This document shows, piece after piece, positions 9,801-16,900 of a stretch of DNA of 64,000 nucleotides (the stretch's first letter is position 1; the number at the start of each line of letters is the position of its first letter). The DNA is from G963665215 sp963665215 (lineage in GTDB: Bacteria; Chloroflexota; Dehalococcoidia; Lucifugimonadales; CAUZJF01). The translations under genes were made by a program, and so were the position numbers. The notes under the pieces are model-generated. The model was not told the origin of the DNA and made no database searches. It saw nothing but the letters and a program-made list of their open reading frames with translations. The stretch spans positions 1 to 64,000 of the forward strand of contig CAXXWW010000013.1 of assembly GCA_963665215.2 (NCBI GenBank), given 5' to 3'.

Positions 9801-10150
9801 CCCTGGCAGAGCTGATGGTTGCCGGTCTGGAGGAGGAGGCGGCGAGGCACGGCAGCCCCGAGATCGACAGGGTGGCGAAGCTGCTGTACCTGCAGACGTG
9901 CAACGAGCTCTGGGTGGACCACCTCTCGCGCCTTCAGGACCTGATGCTCGGCAGCCAGCTTTGCGGACTGGGGCATAAGGCGGCGGTGGCCGACTACCTG
10001 TTCCAGAGCATTGGGATGGAGCAGCGTTTCAGCGAAGAGGTGCTCGACATCTTCCTGCCCAGGCTGCTTGCATTCGAACCGCGCGGCGAACCCGTGCCTC
10101 AAGCTGATCCGGTCAGCGTTGTGGAAGACGTTCAACAGATACTGGTTTAG
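6824..10150 (+). CDS. Divergent accessory SecA-like ATPase
   Basis: The 1108-aa protein contains the SecA motor motifs in order: Walker A MNAGEGKT at 228-235, VDEADQALIDEARTPLI at about 334-350 (literally DEAD), AGMTGTA near 600, NMAGRGTDIVLGPG near 717 and QLRGRSGRQG near 829. Compared with ordinary SecA it has about 120 extra N-terminal residues. It also has about 100 extra residues between DEAD and MTGTA, and an enlarged insert in NBD2 (about 735-815). The C-terminal zinc-binding CxCxxxxxxCH tail is absent. It is therefore unlikely to be the housekeeping translocase and is better read as an accessory, SecA2-type motor. No SecY2 or Asp gene lies nearby. Its start overlaps the GNAT stop, and a Ser-rich lipoprotein gene follows at once. 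Confidence 0.88.
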   Translation: MRHTAQPAMDRLARRLRRTGAGPLQLARLALMRVGLASRRVPPGDVVDAIRRHDLSGYSDSDLRHRLSELRESGERGGPQAMLPVVFALVDEAVSRRLGAWRLFDPDHSDPSVVRYRGLARRVLEDPPYKSQVGYYTDEGYLESPVFRGSIEPTLVALGLDDDDRTIVSTMVYVAEKSVVNYSAEVLLPSEFYRALASSDAGSALSFRATREQLLAGRLLYGGRIVEMNAGEGKTIAAAFPAVLHAVLGRRVHVITANDYLASRDAEWLAPVYESLGLDVRAVLSHMSDAERKDAYQGHIVYGTLRELGFDFLRDNLRYSKDETVQGPLDVAIVDEADQALIDEARTPLIIAGGGTRNGRSVHKVREAVEELMARQDRVVLGLREKVRGFGGDVRGQVGPFAALLVADPEDSELVARLAAEPRLRRRVQAEADAILTEESRKTLAGDLDYFIDARCDQVTLTDAGHGFMERRLGSIFDTTVLEKRLELNESNVDKKPLAERRRERDTLRRQISRRHNRMNQVHQMLRACILLKRDVDYIVTEGKVVLIDRVTGRRRPDSRYQHGLQAALESKERVTVHSEPDVLAEISIQGFMKQYAHVAGMTGTAVSAGDEFRYAYGLDVVAVPPTRPSRRHDYPARLYASRREKLMAVLEEVRRCRRVGRPVLVGARTVEQSKEISRLLDRDGVAHRLLNAVNNAEEAHVVKSAGTLGAVTVATNMAGRGTDIVLGPGLDQEITQRYATLVKELLDGGAGQIVLSCASADEADALVSVLSAFDGVSVATEERNGSTEVRVRPTHSPGRGGETVRMEFELGLHVVGTEMGESGRIDRQLRGRSGRQGENGSSRFFLSMEDHALMNGAGRGKSGSGEMNSDVFGSGFLEGIGTGRRLREVQDIAEREDEVSRAATWDYNQVIERQTLGFYRVRRDVIDADGFLGACAGFMRGKARRLVDQHLPPAMIGRYPSQFERIAEEAWLDYRVDCQPLFGLGIDALKEALAELMVAGLEEEAARHGSPEIDRVAKLLYLQTCNELWVDHLSRLQDLMLGSQLCGLGHKAAVADYLFQSIGMEQRFSEEVLDIFLPRLLAFEPRGEPVPQADPVSVVEDVQQILV

Positions 10151-10184
10151 GGGAGCCCGTTACAGGTCCCTAGGAGGGAATGAA

Positions 10185-11021
10185 ATGGCCACGAGACTGG
10201 GGAGAGTGGGGGCGAGAACCATGGCTGGCGCGTTAGTTGCCGCAGGCCCGGCTATCGCGGCATGCAGCGCGGGACCCACGTTCGATGAGTGGGCCGCCAC
10301 CGACGGAGCAGCGGGGAGGATCAACCTTGAGGATGTGCAGGCAGCGTTCAAGAGGGCGAAGAGCGCATCCGACTTCGAGCGGCAGGTAAATCAGATCTAC
10401 GAGGGCGACGGCCTGGTGCTCATCCGGGTCAAGGAGGAGGGGTCTTCGAAGGTGCTCGAGGGGTGGGAAGACCTGAACTCCAACAGAGAGATTGATGATA
10501 CCGCGGACGATATGCTCTTTTCGATCGTCGAGAAGGACGAAAGCCATGAGATGCGGGGGCACGGGGCCAACTCGTACTACAACCGCGGCTTCGGTGGCGG
10601 TAATTTTCTCTTCACTTACCTGCTGATATCTTCGCTCTCGCCCAGGGGGTATTACTACCAGACCCCCGTTTCGAGGAACTATAACAGCCGCATGAGCCAG
10701 CAACGTAGCACCTACAGGGGCACCAGCTTGTACCGTTCGCAGGTGGGGAAGAATACGAAATACTTCAGCCGCAGCGGCGGGTTCGAGAGCTCCAAATATA
10801 ACAGCGCAAGCCGCAACCAGAGCACGGCCCGTCAGCGCTACCAATCGTCCCAGAGGGCCACGGGTAGCTACGCCCGCAGCGGCACCGGGGTGAGGAGCAG
10901 CTGGGGCTCGTCCAGCAGAGGGGGTTCGTTCGGCAGGTCCTCGAGTAGGAGTGGCGGTCGAGGCGGTGGCTTCCGCGGCTTCGGCGGAGGGCAGACGATC
11001 ATCGGGCCCACCAGGGGGTGA
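10185..11021 (+). CDS. Ser/Gly/Arg/Tyr-rich lipoprotein
   Basis: The 278-aa protein starts at ATG 10185, just after a strong TAGGAGGG site. A signal peptide ends in AIAAC, a lipobox with Cys27 as the lipidated residue. Residues 35-120 are a small acidic domain (WEDLNSNREIDDTADDMLF). A Gly/Tyr patch follows, and then a low-complexity tail from about 160 to the end made almost only of S, R, G, Y, Q and T, closing with Gly-rich GGRGGGFRGFGGGQ. The tail recalls the Ser-rich lipoproteins (YgiB/DUF1190, DUF4247) found with DUF350 genes, though I cannot assign it to a family. Following the SecA-like gene by 34 bases, it is a candidate export substrate. Confidence 0.75.
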   Translation: MATRLGRVGARTMAGALVAAGPAIAACSAGPTFDEWAATDGAAGRINLEDVQAAFKRAKSASDFERQVNQIYEGDGLVLIRVKEEGSSKVLEGWEDLNSNREIDDTADDMLFSIVEKDESHEMRGHGANSYYNRGFGGGNFLFTYLLISSLSPRGYYYQTPVSRNYNSRMSQQRSTYRGTSLYRSQVGKNTKYFSRSGGFESSKYNSASRNQSTARQRYQSSQRATGSYARSGTGVRSSWGSSSRGGSFGRSSSRSGGRGGGFRGFGGGQTIIGPTRG

Positions 11022-11028
11022 CGCTTCC

Positions 11029-12153
11029 ATGGAGGCCAGCCCGAGATACGCCAAGCGTCTGAGCGACGCCGGCGCTTCTGACGTTCCCCGAGTGGACCTG
11101 ACCGCGATATCTGCGGTGGAGCTTCAGGTGACCCTGGGTGACATGGACCTGGAGGACGCGTTTCGGGTTACCCTCCCCCCCTCATATGCCCGGACTAGCC
11201 TCGGGGAGCTTCTCGACCGGGCATTCAGCGAGGATGAGGCCGGCCAGCGCCACGTTCGGGCCAGCTTCGACCTGAGGGAGAACCCGGACCTGCCCGAAAT
11301 GTACGAGGCGCTCGTCGATGTCTTTAGCGGTTGGAGGGGTGGACGTTTCTCGCTGCGTCTGTTCGTCAACCACGGCCCCGAGGTGGGCCGGTCGGACGCC
11401 GTCGGTGGCCATCTCAGGAACGACAGGCCGGGGGCGAAGGGCGCCGCGGGTGTGCCCCTGCTCGACCTGATAATCGAGCAGCGCTACACCCCCCTGGACT
11501 ACGCGGTGCGCCGGGGTTTTTGGCCCGGGAAGCAACAGCTTCTGGACTGGCTGCGCGCCAGCACCCTGCTCTACTTCCTGGACAAGCACGAGCTTGAGCT
11601 GCGGGCAGAGCCTGCTGCTGAGCTCGACAGGCGGTTGCTGCCGGCGGCCGAATATCTCCGGGACATGGGCGCCCTACGGCCGTCTACGCCGACCGGGTCT
11701 TTTGAGATCACGATAGAGGGGCGACAGGTCCTGGCGGATTTGATAGCCGAGACCGAGTCGTACCTGGACCTCTACGACATCTATAGAGATGCTCGCTTTC
11801 GGGACCGCTCAGGTCCGGTAGAGTTTGGCACGGGGCACGGGGAGGACCTCAGGGTGCAGGTCTACGAGGCGGAAGGGCTTGACCCGTTGAGGGTGGTGTT
11901 TCTGCTCTTGCTGTACAACGGGACCCTCGATAGCTACGAGAGTGACTGGCGCGAAGCCATCCAGAGGGAGGAGTTCTACGACGAGACCCTGGCGCCCGTT
12001 GTTGACCGTCCCGAAGTTGAGGGCGCGATGATGGACTCGATCATCGAGAGCGGGCTCACCTACCTTGCGGAGCGCGATGAGGAGTCTGCGGCGGTCGCCC
12101 GCAGGCGTGAGCTCCTCGCCAGGGCCAGGGCAAACCAGGGGCCCATCCCGTAA
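11029..12153 (+). CDS. Unrecognised 374-aa protein, last gene of SecA-like block
   Basis: I do not recognise this protein. ATG 11029 is preceded by AGGGGG and lies seven bases after the lipoprotein stop, so it belongs to the same transcript. It has no signal peptide or membrane segment. Visible features are an acidic N-terminal half, a Leu-rich hydrophobic patch around WLRASTLLYFLDKHELEL, a region LPAAEYLRDMGALRPS...FEITIEGRQVLADL that could be a winged-helix-like fold, and a charged C-terminal helix. The longer frame from 10951 overlaps the lipoprotein tail and is unlikely to be used. An IS1595-type element has landed within about 70 bases of its stop. Confidence 0.75.
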   Translation: MEASPRYAKRLSDAGASDVPRVDLTAISAVELQVTLGDMDLEDAFRVTLPPSYARTSLGELLDRAFSEDEAGQRHVRASFDLRENPDLPEMYEALVDVFSGWRGGRFSLRLFVNHGPEVGRSDAVGGHLRNDRPGAKGAAGVPLLDLIIEQRYTPLDYAVRRGFWPGKQQLLDWLRASTLLYFLDKHELELRAEPAAELDRRLLPAAEYLRDMGALRPSTPTGSFEITIEGRQVLADLIAETESYLDLYDIYRDARFRDRSGPVEFGTGHGEDLRVQVYEAEGLDPLRVVFLLLLYNGTLDSYESDWREAIQREEFYDETLAPVVDRPEVEGAMMDSIIESGLTYLAERDEESAAVARRRELLARARANQGPIP

Positions 12154-12183
12154 ACTATCTGCATCAATTTAGGTGATTATCCC

Positions 12184-12212
12184 TTGACGTCACGTACTCT
12201 ATCTGATATCAT
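12184..12212 (+). promoter_or_regulatory. Sigma-70-like promoter of the IS1595 transposase
   Basis: TTGACG (12184-12189) and TATCAT (12207-12212) are separated by exactly 17 bases. The start codon at 12219 lies six bases after the -10 box, so transcription should begin at or next to the ATG and the message would be leaderless or nearly so. Confidence 0.6.
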
Positions 12213-12218
12213 AGGTGC

Positions 12219-13076
12219 ATGAAGAAGTACACAATCAAAGAGTTTGACGTCCAATTCTCCACCGATGACGCCTGCTTGGACTTCCTTAAAGCCGCCCGCT
12301 GGCCCGATGGCATCACCTGCTTCACCTGCCAGAAGGTCACTCCCCACTACCGCATCACGGGCCGGAAGGTCTACAGTTGCGAATTCTGCGGGTCCCAGGT
12401 CTCCCCCACCGCCGACACCATCTTCCACAAGTCCTCGACTTCGCTCCGGTCCTGGTTCCACGCCATGTTCCTCATGGCTTCCACCAGGACGGGCATATCC
12501 GCCAAGCAGCTTGAACGGGAGATCGGCGTCACCTACAAGACCGCATGGCGGATGTTCAAGCAAATCCGCCAACTCATGGCCCAGGATGGTATCACCCTCT
12601 TCGGCGAGGTCGAGGTTGACGAGACCTACATCGGGGGCAAGCGGCCAGGGAAGCGGGGCCGGGGAGCCGCCGGCAAGACCATCGTCGCTGGCATGGTGGA
12701 ACGCGGCGGGCAGGCCGTGGTCAAGGTGGTCCCCGACGTGAAGGCCAAGACCTTGCTTCCCATGATTCTGGAGCACGTCCCAGCCGGTCAGACCGTCTAC
12801 ACCGACGAGATGTTCAGTTACAACCGGCTTTCCAGCCTGGGCTATATGCACGATACGGTCCGGCACTCGGCCAAGCAGTACGTCGCCGGACGGGTCCACA
12901 CCAACAATATCGAAGGGATGTGGAGCAACGTCAAGCGGGGGATTGACGGTGTGAACCACGCGGTCAGCCCCAAATACCTGCAAGGCTACCTAGACGCCTA
13001 CGTGTACAGGTTCAACCATCGGAGCGACTCGGAACCGATGTTTGTTCAGCTTCTGGAGCGGGCTTCTTCGGTATAG
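12219..13076 (+). CDS. IS1595-family (ISXO2-like) transposase
   Basis: The 285-aa protein has the N-terminal zinc-ribbon of the family (CFTCQKV ... CEFCGSQV) followed by the ISXO2-like DDE domain: VDETYIGGKR (first Asp), VYTDEMFSY (second Asp) and HTNNIEGMWSNVKRG (the Asn/Glu block). Length is normal and the frame is intact, so the element may still be active. The left end is probably near AGGTGATTATCCC at 12169, but I could not find a matching right terminus, so I do not give element borders. A leaderless-type promoter sits directly upstream. It marks the end of the SecA-like gene block. Confidence 0.9.
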   Translation: MKKYTIKEFDVQFSTDDACLDFLKAARWPDGITCFTCQKVTPHYRITGRKVYSCEFCGSQVSPTADTIFHKSSTSLRSWFHAMFLMASTRTGISAKQLEREIGVTYKTAWRMFKQIRQLMAQDGITLFGEVEVDETYIGGKRPGKRGRGAAGKTIVAGMVERGGQAVVKVVPDVKAKTLLPMILEHVPAGQTVYTDEMFSYNRLSSLGYMHDTVRHSAKQYVAGRVHTNNIEGMWSNVKRGIDGVNHAVSPKYLQGYLDAYVYRFNHRSDSEPMFVQLLERASSV

Positions 13077-13164
13077 GCTGGGCCGACTTGGTCAACAGCC
13101 GCTCAAAGGCCTTCTTGGTCAGATGCCAATTGTCCCCCGCCTTCTTGGTGGCTTTAGGCATATA
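13012..13164 (-). CDS. Small basic protein convergent with the IS1595 transposase
   Basis: A 50-aa reading frame starts MPKATKKAGDNWHLTKKAFE and is preceded by a perfect AAGGAGG ribosome site at proper spacing, which argues that it is translated. Its last ~20 codons lie antisense inside the 3' end of the IS1595 transposase gene, so either the element carries it or the insertion cut and re-terminated it. The NWHLTK..F..LL pattern recurs in small proteins of unknown role. It follows the truncated gene at 13233-13694 on the same strand and may have been its operon partner. Confidence 0.45.
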   Translation of the reverse strand, partial: YMPKATKKAGDNWHLTKKAFERLLTKSAQPIPKKPAPEAEQTSVPSRSDG

Positions 13165-13232
13165 CCGACCTCCTTCCCCTGCAAGTGGGCCATAAGGTAC
13201 TCCTGGGGCCGGTCCCCCCCCTTGATTCGGAG

Positions 13233-13694
13233 TCATTGGTCTTCCTCCATCAACTCAATCAACAGTGGCAATTGTCTCACCTGACGGTGTTCGATAATCT
13301 TAACCACTTCATACTCCGTCAAAAGGCCACTGTTGGTTCTCCATTGGACTGTGCGCATTTCACATACCAATATATCTTTCTTGGAGAACGAGACTGCGCC
13401 TTCGTCAATCTGTTCCAAGAATTGCACATCGCTGATAGTTACTGAGAATACGTTATTTCCGTCAGACAGCCTCCACTTGTTGTCCTCCTTGAAGACCACG
13501 CTGACTATCGATAATGCACGTCTCGACATTTCGTCGACTATTTTTTCCCTAGAATCAGGTACTGCAAACGCAGGAACATCACTCTCAGTGACTTCTTGTA
13601 CGGTACGGCCTTTTTCGCGGAATGAGAATTTGTCGATGCCAGGTTCATTTAGGGGCTTTACCATATCCTCAATGTTGCGGCGAATGCTAGTGGT
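13233..13694 (-). pseudogene. C-terminal fragment of a gene cut by IS630
   Basis: The frame is open from the IS630 border (13690) to a stop at 13233. Its protein reads IRRNIEDMVKPLNEPGIDKF, then KWRLSDGNNVFSVTISDVQF and ILVCEMRTVQW, a pattern like the tail of large HSP90-like ATP-binding proteins of unknown function; that link is a weak inference. An internal ATG at 13664 could restart translation and yield 143 aa. Only about 28 bases of unassigned DNA separate the IS630 and IS1380 elements upstream, so the N-terminal part is lost or displaced. Confidence 0.55.
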
Positions 13695-14926
13695 TCAACG
13701 TTTTTGTATTGATGGGTAGAGTGACTTTAGCTTGATGCGCGCATCCTCGGTAGTGAAGCGCCAATCCACTCGTATCACATCCCGGTTGCGTTGATTCTGC
13801 CAAGCATTGACCTCGCCGCGCAGGATGTCTTGATTGGCAATCCGTCGGTCCAGGCACTGTCGAGCCAGCACACCGATCTCTATCTCCGCCATATTCAACC
13901 AACTCCCGTGTTTGGGAGTGTAGTGTATCTCCAGTCGCTCAGCTATACGCCTCGCCTCAGCAGGCTCGAATGCCTCGTATAGCGAGGACAGCTTGTGAGT
14001 GTTGAGATTGTCCATTACCAGCACGATCCGGTCTCTGTCAGGGTAGTCCTCGTCGACCAGTTCCTTTATCACATGCGCCCAGTCCACCTTCGTGCGACGC
14101 TCTCTGACCTCGACTCGGCGCCATCCGTCCAACGGTGCAAACAGCATGAACAGGCTGCTCACTCCATTGCGCTCGTATTCGTAGTCGTATGCCGCCGATA
14201 AGCCGGGCGCTGCGGGACGCGGCACTCGCGTCTCCTTGACTTGCTGTTTGCTCGTCTCATCCATGCACACCAGAACCTCATTCCCATCGTACGGCCGTTG
14301 GTAGACCTCCAGTACGTCTTCCATCGCGCACACAAACTCCGCGCTCTGACCGGGCGGGATGCACCAACTCTGCTTCAGCCACGGCTTCAGTTCGTTTTTT
14401 TTTAAGCGCCTGGCGAACCGTCTCGGTGCTAATGGTCCCGACTATCTCACACTCGACCAACTGGTCAGCCAACAGCTTCAGGGTCCAACTGGCACGCCCC
14501 TCCGGCGGTTCCCCGCAGGCCATCGCTATCAACCGTGCTTCACCTTCGCCGTCCAGTCTCTTTTGACGCCGACGCAGTTGCTTTTTGCGATTCAGCGCAG
14601 ACTCGACCCCCTCCTCCACACAGCGCTTGCGTATTCGCTCGACCGTTGACTGTCCCACACCGAGCGCGCTGGTGATGTCCGCGTCCTTCATTCCCCCGTC
14701 CGAGCGTGACTCATCGCTCATCAGCAGAATGCGCGCATGGGTCTGTTTGTACGCCGCAGCCCGACCGCGTGAGACCAAGGCGTTGAGTTCCTGTTGTTCG
14801 TCGGTAGTCAGTCTGATACGGTACTTCTTGGTAGACATCATGGTTCCTCCTCGGTTCAACGTTACGATTGAACCCCCAAGAGGAACAATGACTATCATGG
14901 TATTCATTTCAATGATGTTGGACCAC
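13690..14926 (-). mobile_element. IS630-family element, copy 1
   Basis: The 1237-bp element is flanked by the TA dinucleotide on both sides (13688-13689 and 14927-14928), the target duplicated by IS630/Tc1-type elements. Its ends are imperfect inverted repeats of GTGGTYCAAC. A second copy, in the opposite orientation, starts at 63831, which fixes the right-hand border. Confidence 0.9.
13695..14841 (-). CDS. IS630 transposase, expressed by frameshift
   Basis: Two frames together make one transposase. The first (start ATG 14841, preceded by GAGGAGG) gives the helix-turn-helix part, with ALGVGQSTVERIRKRC and up to QALKKK. The second continues as KNELKPWLKQSWCIPP and carries the DDE domain: VCMDETSKQ, LVMDNLNTH and the closing HYTPKHGSWLNMAEIE. 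The junction is a run of nine A residues on the coding strand (14395-14403). Joining needs a +1 (or -2) shift there, as expected for slippage-regulated IS630 transposases; a one-base insertion mutation is the alternative. Confidence 0.85.
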
Positions 14927-14956
14927 TAGGCTCCCTATACAGTCGTAGCAGTCTTA

Positions 14957-16677
14957 GCCCGAATCCACCGAAGGACACCGATGGACGGCGTGAGGAAAGC
15001 GGAAGGGGGGTGAGGGAGCTACAGGGGAAATAGCCTGGGTTCCATTTGGGGTAGGGAGGTCGGCGGACGGTCTTCATCGCCGCACAGGGGCCCCTATGGC
15101 CGTCTGCGGGAGCTGCGATGCGCGGGATGGCGAGAGAATACGCAGCAGGGAACTCTCTCGGACCGGGCTGGCACGAGTCTGCGGGGATCTTCGGTTGTCC
15201 GGTGGGTGGGTCGGTCGCCGACGGTGCCGTCAGGCCGGGAGTGGAATGGCTCGCAGCCGGGCCAAGGCGCGGCTGAACTTCTCAGCCCAAGGCCAGCGAT
15301 CCGGAAGATGCAGGGTCAACCGGCGTACCGAGCGGGTGAGCCGTCCGGCCAGGGAGAAGAACCGCCGCCGGAGGGTCTTGGTGGTGGCTATCCGCTCTCC
15401 CAGACCGATCCGCGCCGTCCAGCGGGCCAGGTTGTGGGCCATCGTCTGGACGGCCAGCCAGGCGCCGTTGGCGGCGAAGCGGCCCGAGGGGAGATGGTTC
15501 AGCCCGACGCCGTACTTGAGGTCGCGTATGGCATTCTCGATCTCGGCGTGGCGGCGATGGTCAGCCTCCAGTTCGAGCAACTCCCCGTCCCGGTCGGTGA
15601 TGAAGCCATGATAGCTGTATTTGGCGAAGAGGGCCAGTTGGGAACCGGGCGTGGGCTTCACCCGCCGGACGATGAGCCGTACCGGCGCGGCGTCCGCCTC
15701 GGCCTGGAAGGGGGTGCAGGTGGTCTCGGCCACATCGGCGGCGCCGTCCATCCAGTAAGGAATCGGCGTCCAGGCATCTTCGGGTATCGCCTCGATGAGA
15801 TTGTGCAGGCTTTTGTGCTGGCGGATGGTGATGGAGAAGCGGACATCCATCTTGCGGCAGACGGATACCACGCCATGAGTGTAGAACCCGCTGTCGGCCC
15901 GTAGCGTGAGTCGTCCGTTGGCCCCGGCGTAGCGCACCCGTCCCACCGTCTCCCGCAGGAAGTGGGCGGCGCCGCGGGCGGTGTTGGCCCGGCCCTCGCG
16001 CAGCCGGGACATCAGCACGTCTCCGGTGCCGGCGGCGATGGCCAGCAGCGGGTGGTAGCCCCGCTTGCCGGTATAGCCGTGGTGGCGGGCGCCCTCCTTG
16101 GCCAGTCCGTAGGTCTCGCAGATGGTGGAGTCCAGGTCAATGGTCAGGGGCCCGTCGCCGGGTCCCGCCCCGGCCTGCCAAGCCCGGGCCAGCAACTCGC
16201 GGCTCACCCGGTCGAGTTGACGGACGTGGCCCCACCGGAAGCTGCGCAGGAAGGTGCCCAGGGTGGATGGCGCCTTGACCGTGCCGCCCAGGGTGCAGGC
16301 CGTCCCCCCGGTGCGCAACACATCGGCGTCGTCAATGCAGTCGCCCCCAGCCAGCGCAGACGCCACCAGCGTCATCATCTTGTCGCTCGTGTTCGCCCGC
16401 CCCGGGGCATCGCCCAGGTCGAGGCGCTGCCGGACGAGTTCGGGCAGGCCGAGGTGCCGCGCCAGGGTGGCCGGAAGGAGCAGCCCGGCATTGGCCACCA
16501 AGCGGCGGTCGTCGAAGGTGATTTGGATCCGGTCGGGGTGGTTGCGTGGCAGCATCTACTGGGTGCTCCTTTTCCGGGGCCGTTTTTTTGCTACAAAACC
16601 ATTATCCCAGAAGCACAGGAGCACCTTCTTGCCGCCTCAGGACGCTAACCCGACGCCCTCCTTCGGTGGATTCGGGC
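14957..16677 (-). mobile_element. IS1380-family element, intact copy
   Basis: A perfect 19-bp inverted repeat (GCCCGAATCCACCGAAGGA) bounds 1721 bp, the normal size for IS1380 elements. The flanks share TTA on both sides (14954-14956 and 16678-16680); IS1380 elements usually duplicate four bases, so the exact duplication is uncertain. The element lies 28 bases from IS630 copy 1. Confidence 0.85.
15230..16555 (-). CDS. IS1380-family transposase
   Basis: This 441-aa uninterrupted transposase has ITFDDRRLVANAGLLLPA at the N-terminus, the first catalytic Asp in LTIDLDSTICETYG, KRGYHPLLAIAAGTGDVL, then LTLRADSGFYTHGVV (second Asp). The C-terminal DRDGELLELEADHRRHAEIE block holds the catalytic Glu. 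All DDE parts are present, in contrast to the wrecked relative at 56.5-59.1 kb, so this copy may still move. The two transposases are clearly different members of the family. Confidence 0.92.
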   Translation of the reverse strand: MLPRNHPDRIQITFDDRRLVANAGLLLPATLARHLGLPELVRQRLDLGDAPGRANTSDKMMTLVASALAGGDCIDDADVLRTGGTACTLGGTVKAPSTLGTFLRSFRWGHVRQLDRVSRELLARAWQAGAGPGDGPLTIDLDSTICETYGLAKEGARHHGYTGKRGYHPLLAIAAGTGDVLMSRLREGRANTARGAAHFLRETVGRVRYAGANGRLTLRADSGFYTHGVVSVCRKMDVRFSITIRQHKSLHNLIEAIPEDAWTPIPYWMDGAADVAETTCTPFQAEADAAPVRLIVRRVKPTPGSQLALFAKYSYHGFITDRDGELLELEADHRRHAEIENAIRDLKYGVGLNHLPSGRFAANGAWLAVQTMAHNLARWTARIGLGERIATTKTLRRRFFSLAGRLTRSVRRLTLHLPDRWPWAEKFSRALARLRAIPLPA

Positions 16678-16746
16678 TTACGCAGGACACCGGGCCCCGC
16701 CGGTGCAGGCCTGGGTAGCCGGACGGGCACGCGCCCGGTCCCAGAC

Positions 16747-16898
16747 GGTGTGTGAGAAGTATGTGCAACTGTGGTTCGATGCAGCCTGCGGCCTACTCAC
16801 CATGAGCGGTATTGGTCCGTTCGTCCCGAGTAGTCCGCCTGAGGCGGACGTATCGAGGGAAGCTTGTCGAAGGATGTGAAGGTCGTATTCACACACCC
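16747..16898. repeat. 152-bp MITE-like repeat, copy 1
   Basis: This copy is nearly identical to 20640-20790. The ends are GGTGTGTGA and TCACACACC, a terminal inverted repeat. The interior contains a perfect hairpin GTCCGCCTGAGGCGGAC and a GCTTGTCGAAGG REP-type core. It encodes nothing and ends two bases from the DUF350 stop codon. Confidence 0.85.
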
Positions 16899-16900
16899 TG

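Noticed and set aside
8891..10135. A 414-aa minus-strand ORF
   Set aside because: It lies wholly antisense to the SecA-like gene, which carries clear motifs; it is a shadow of GC-rich coding DNA.
15206..16718. Several long plus-strand ORFs over the IS1380 transposase
   Set aside because: They are antisense to an intact transposase and have no motifs.
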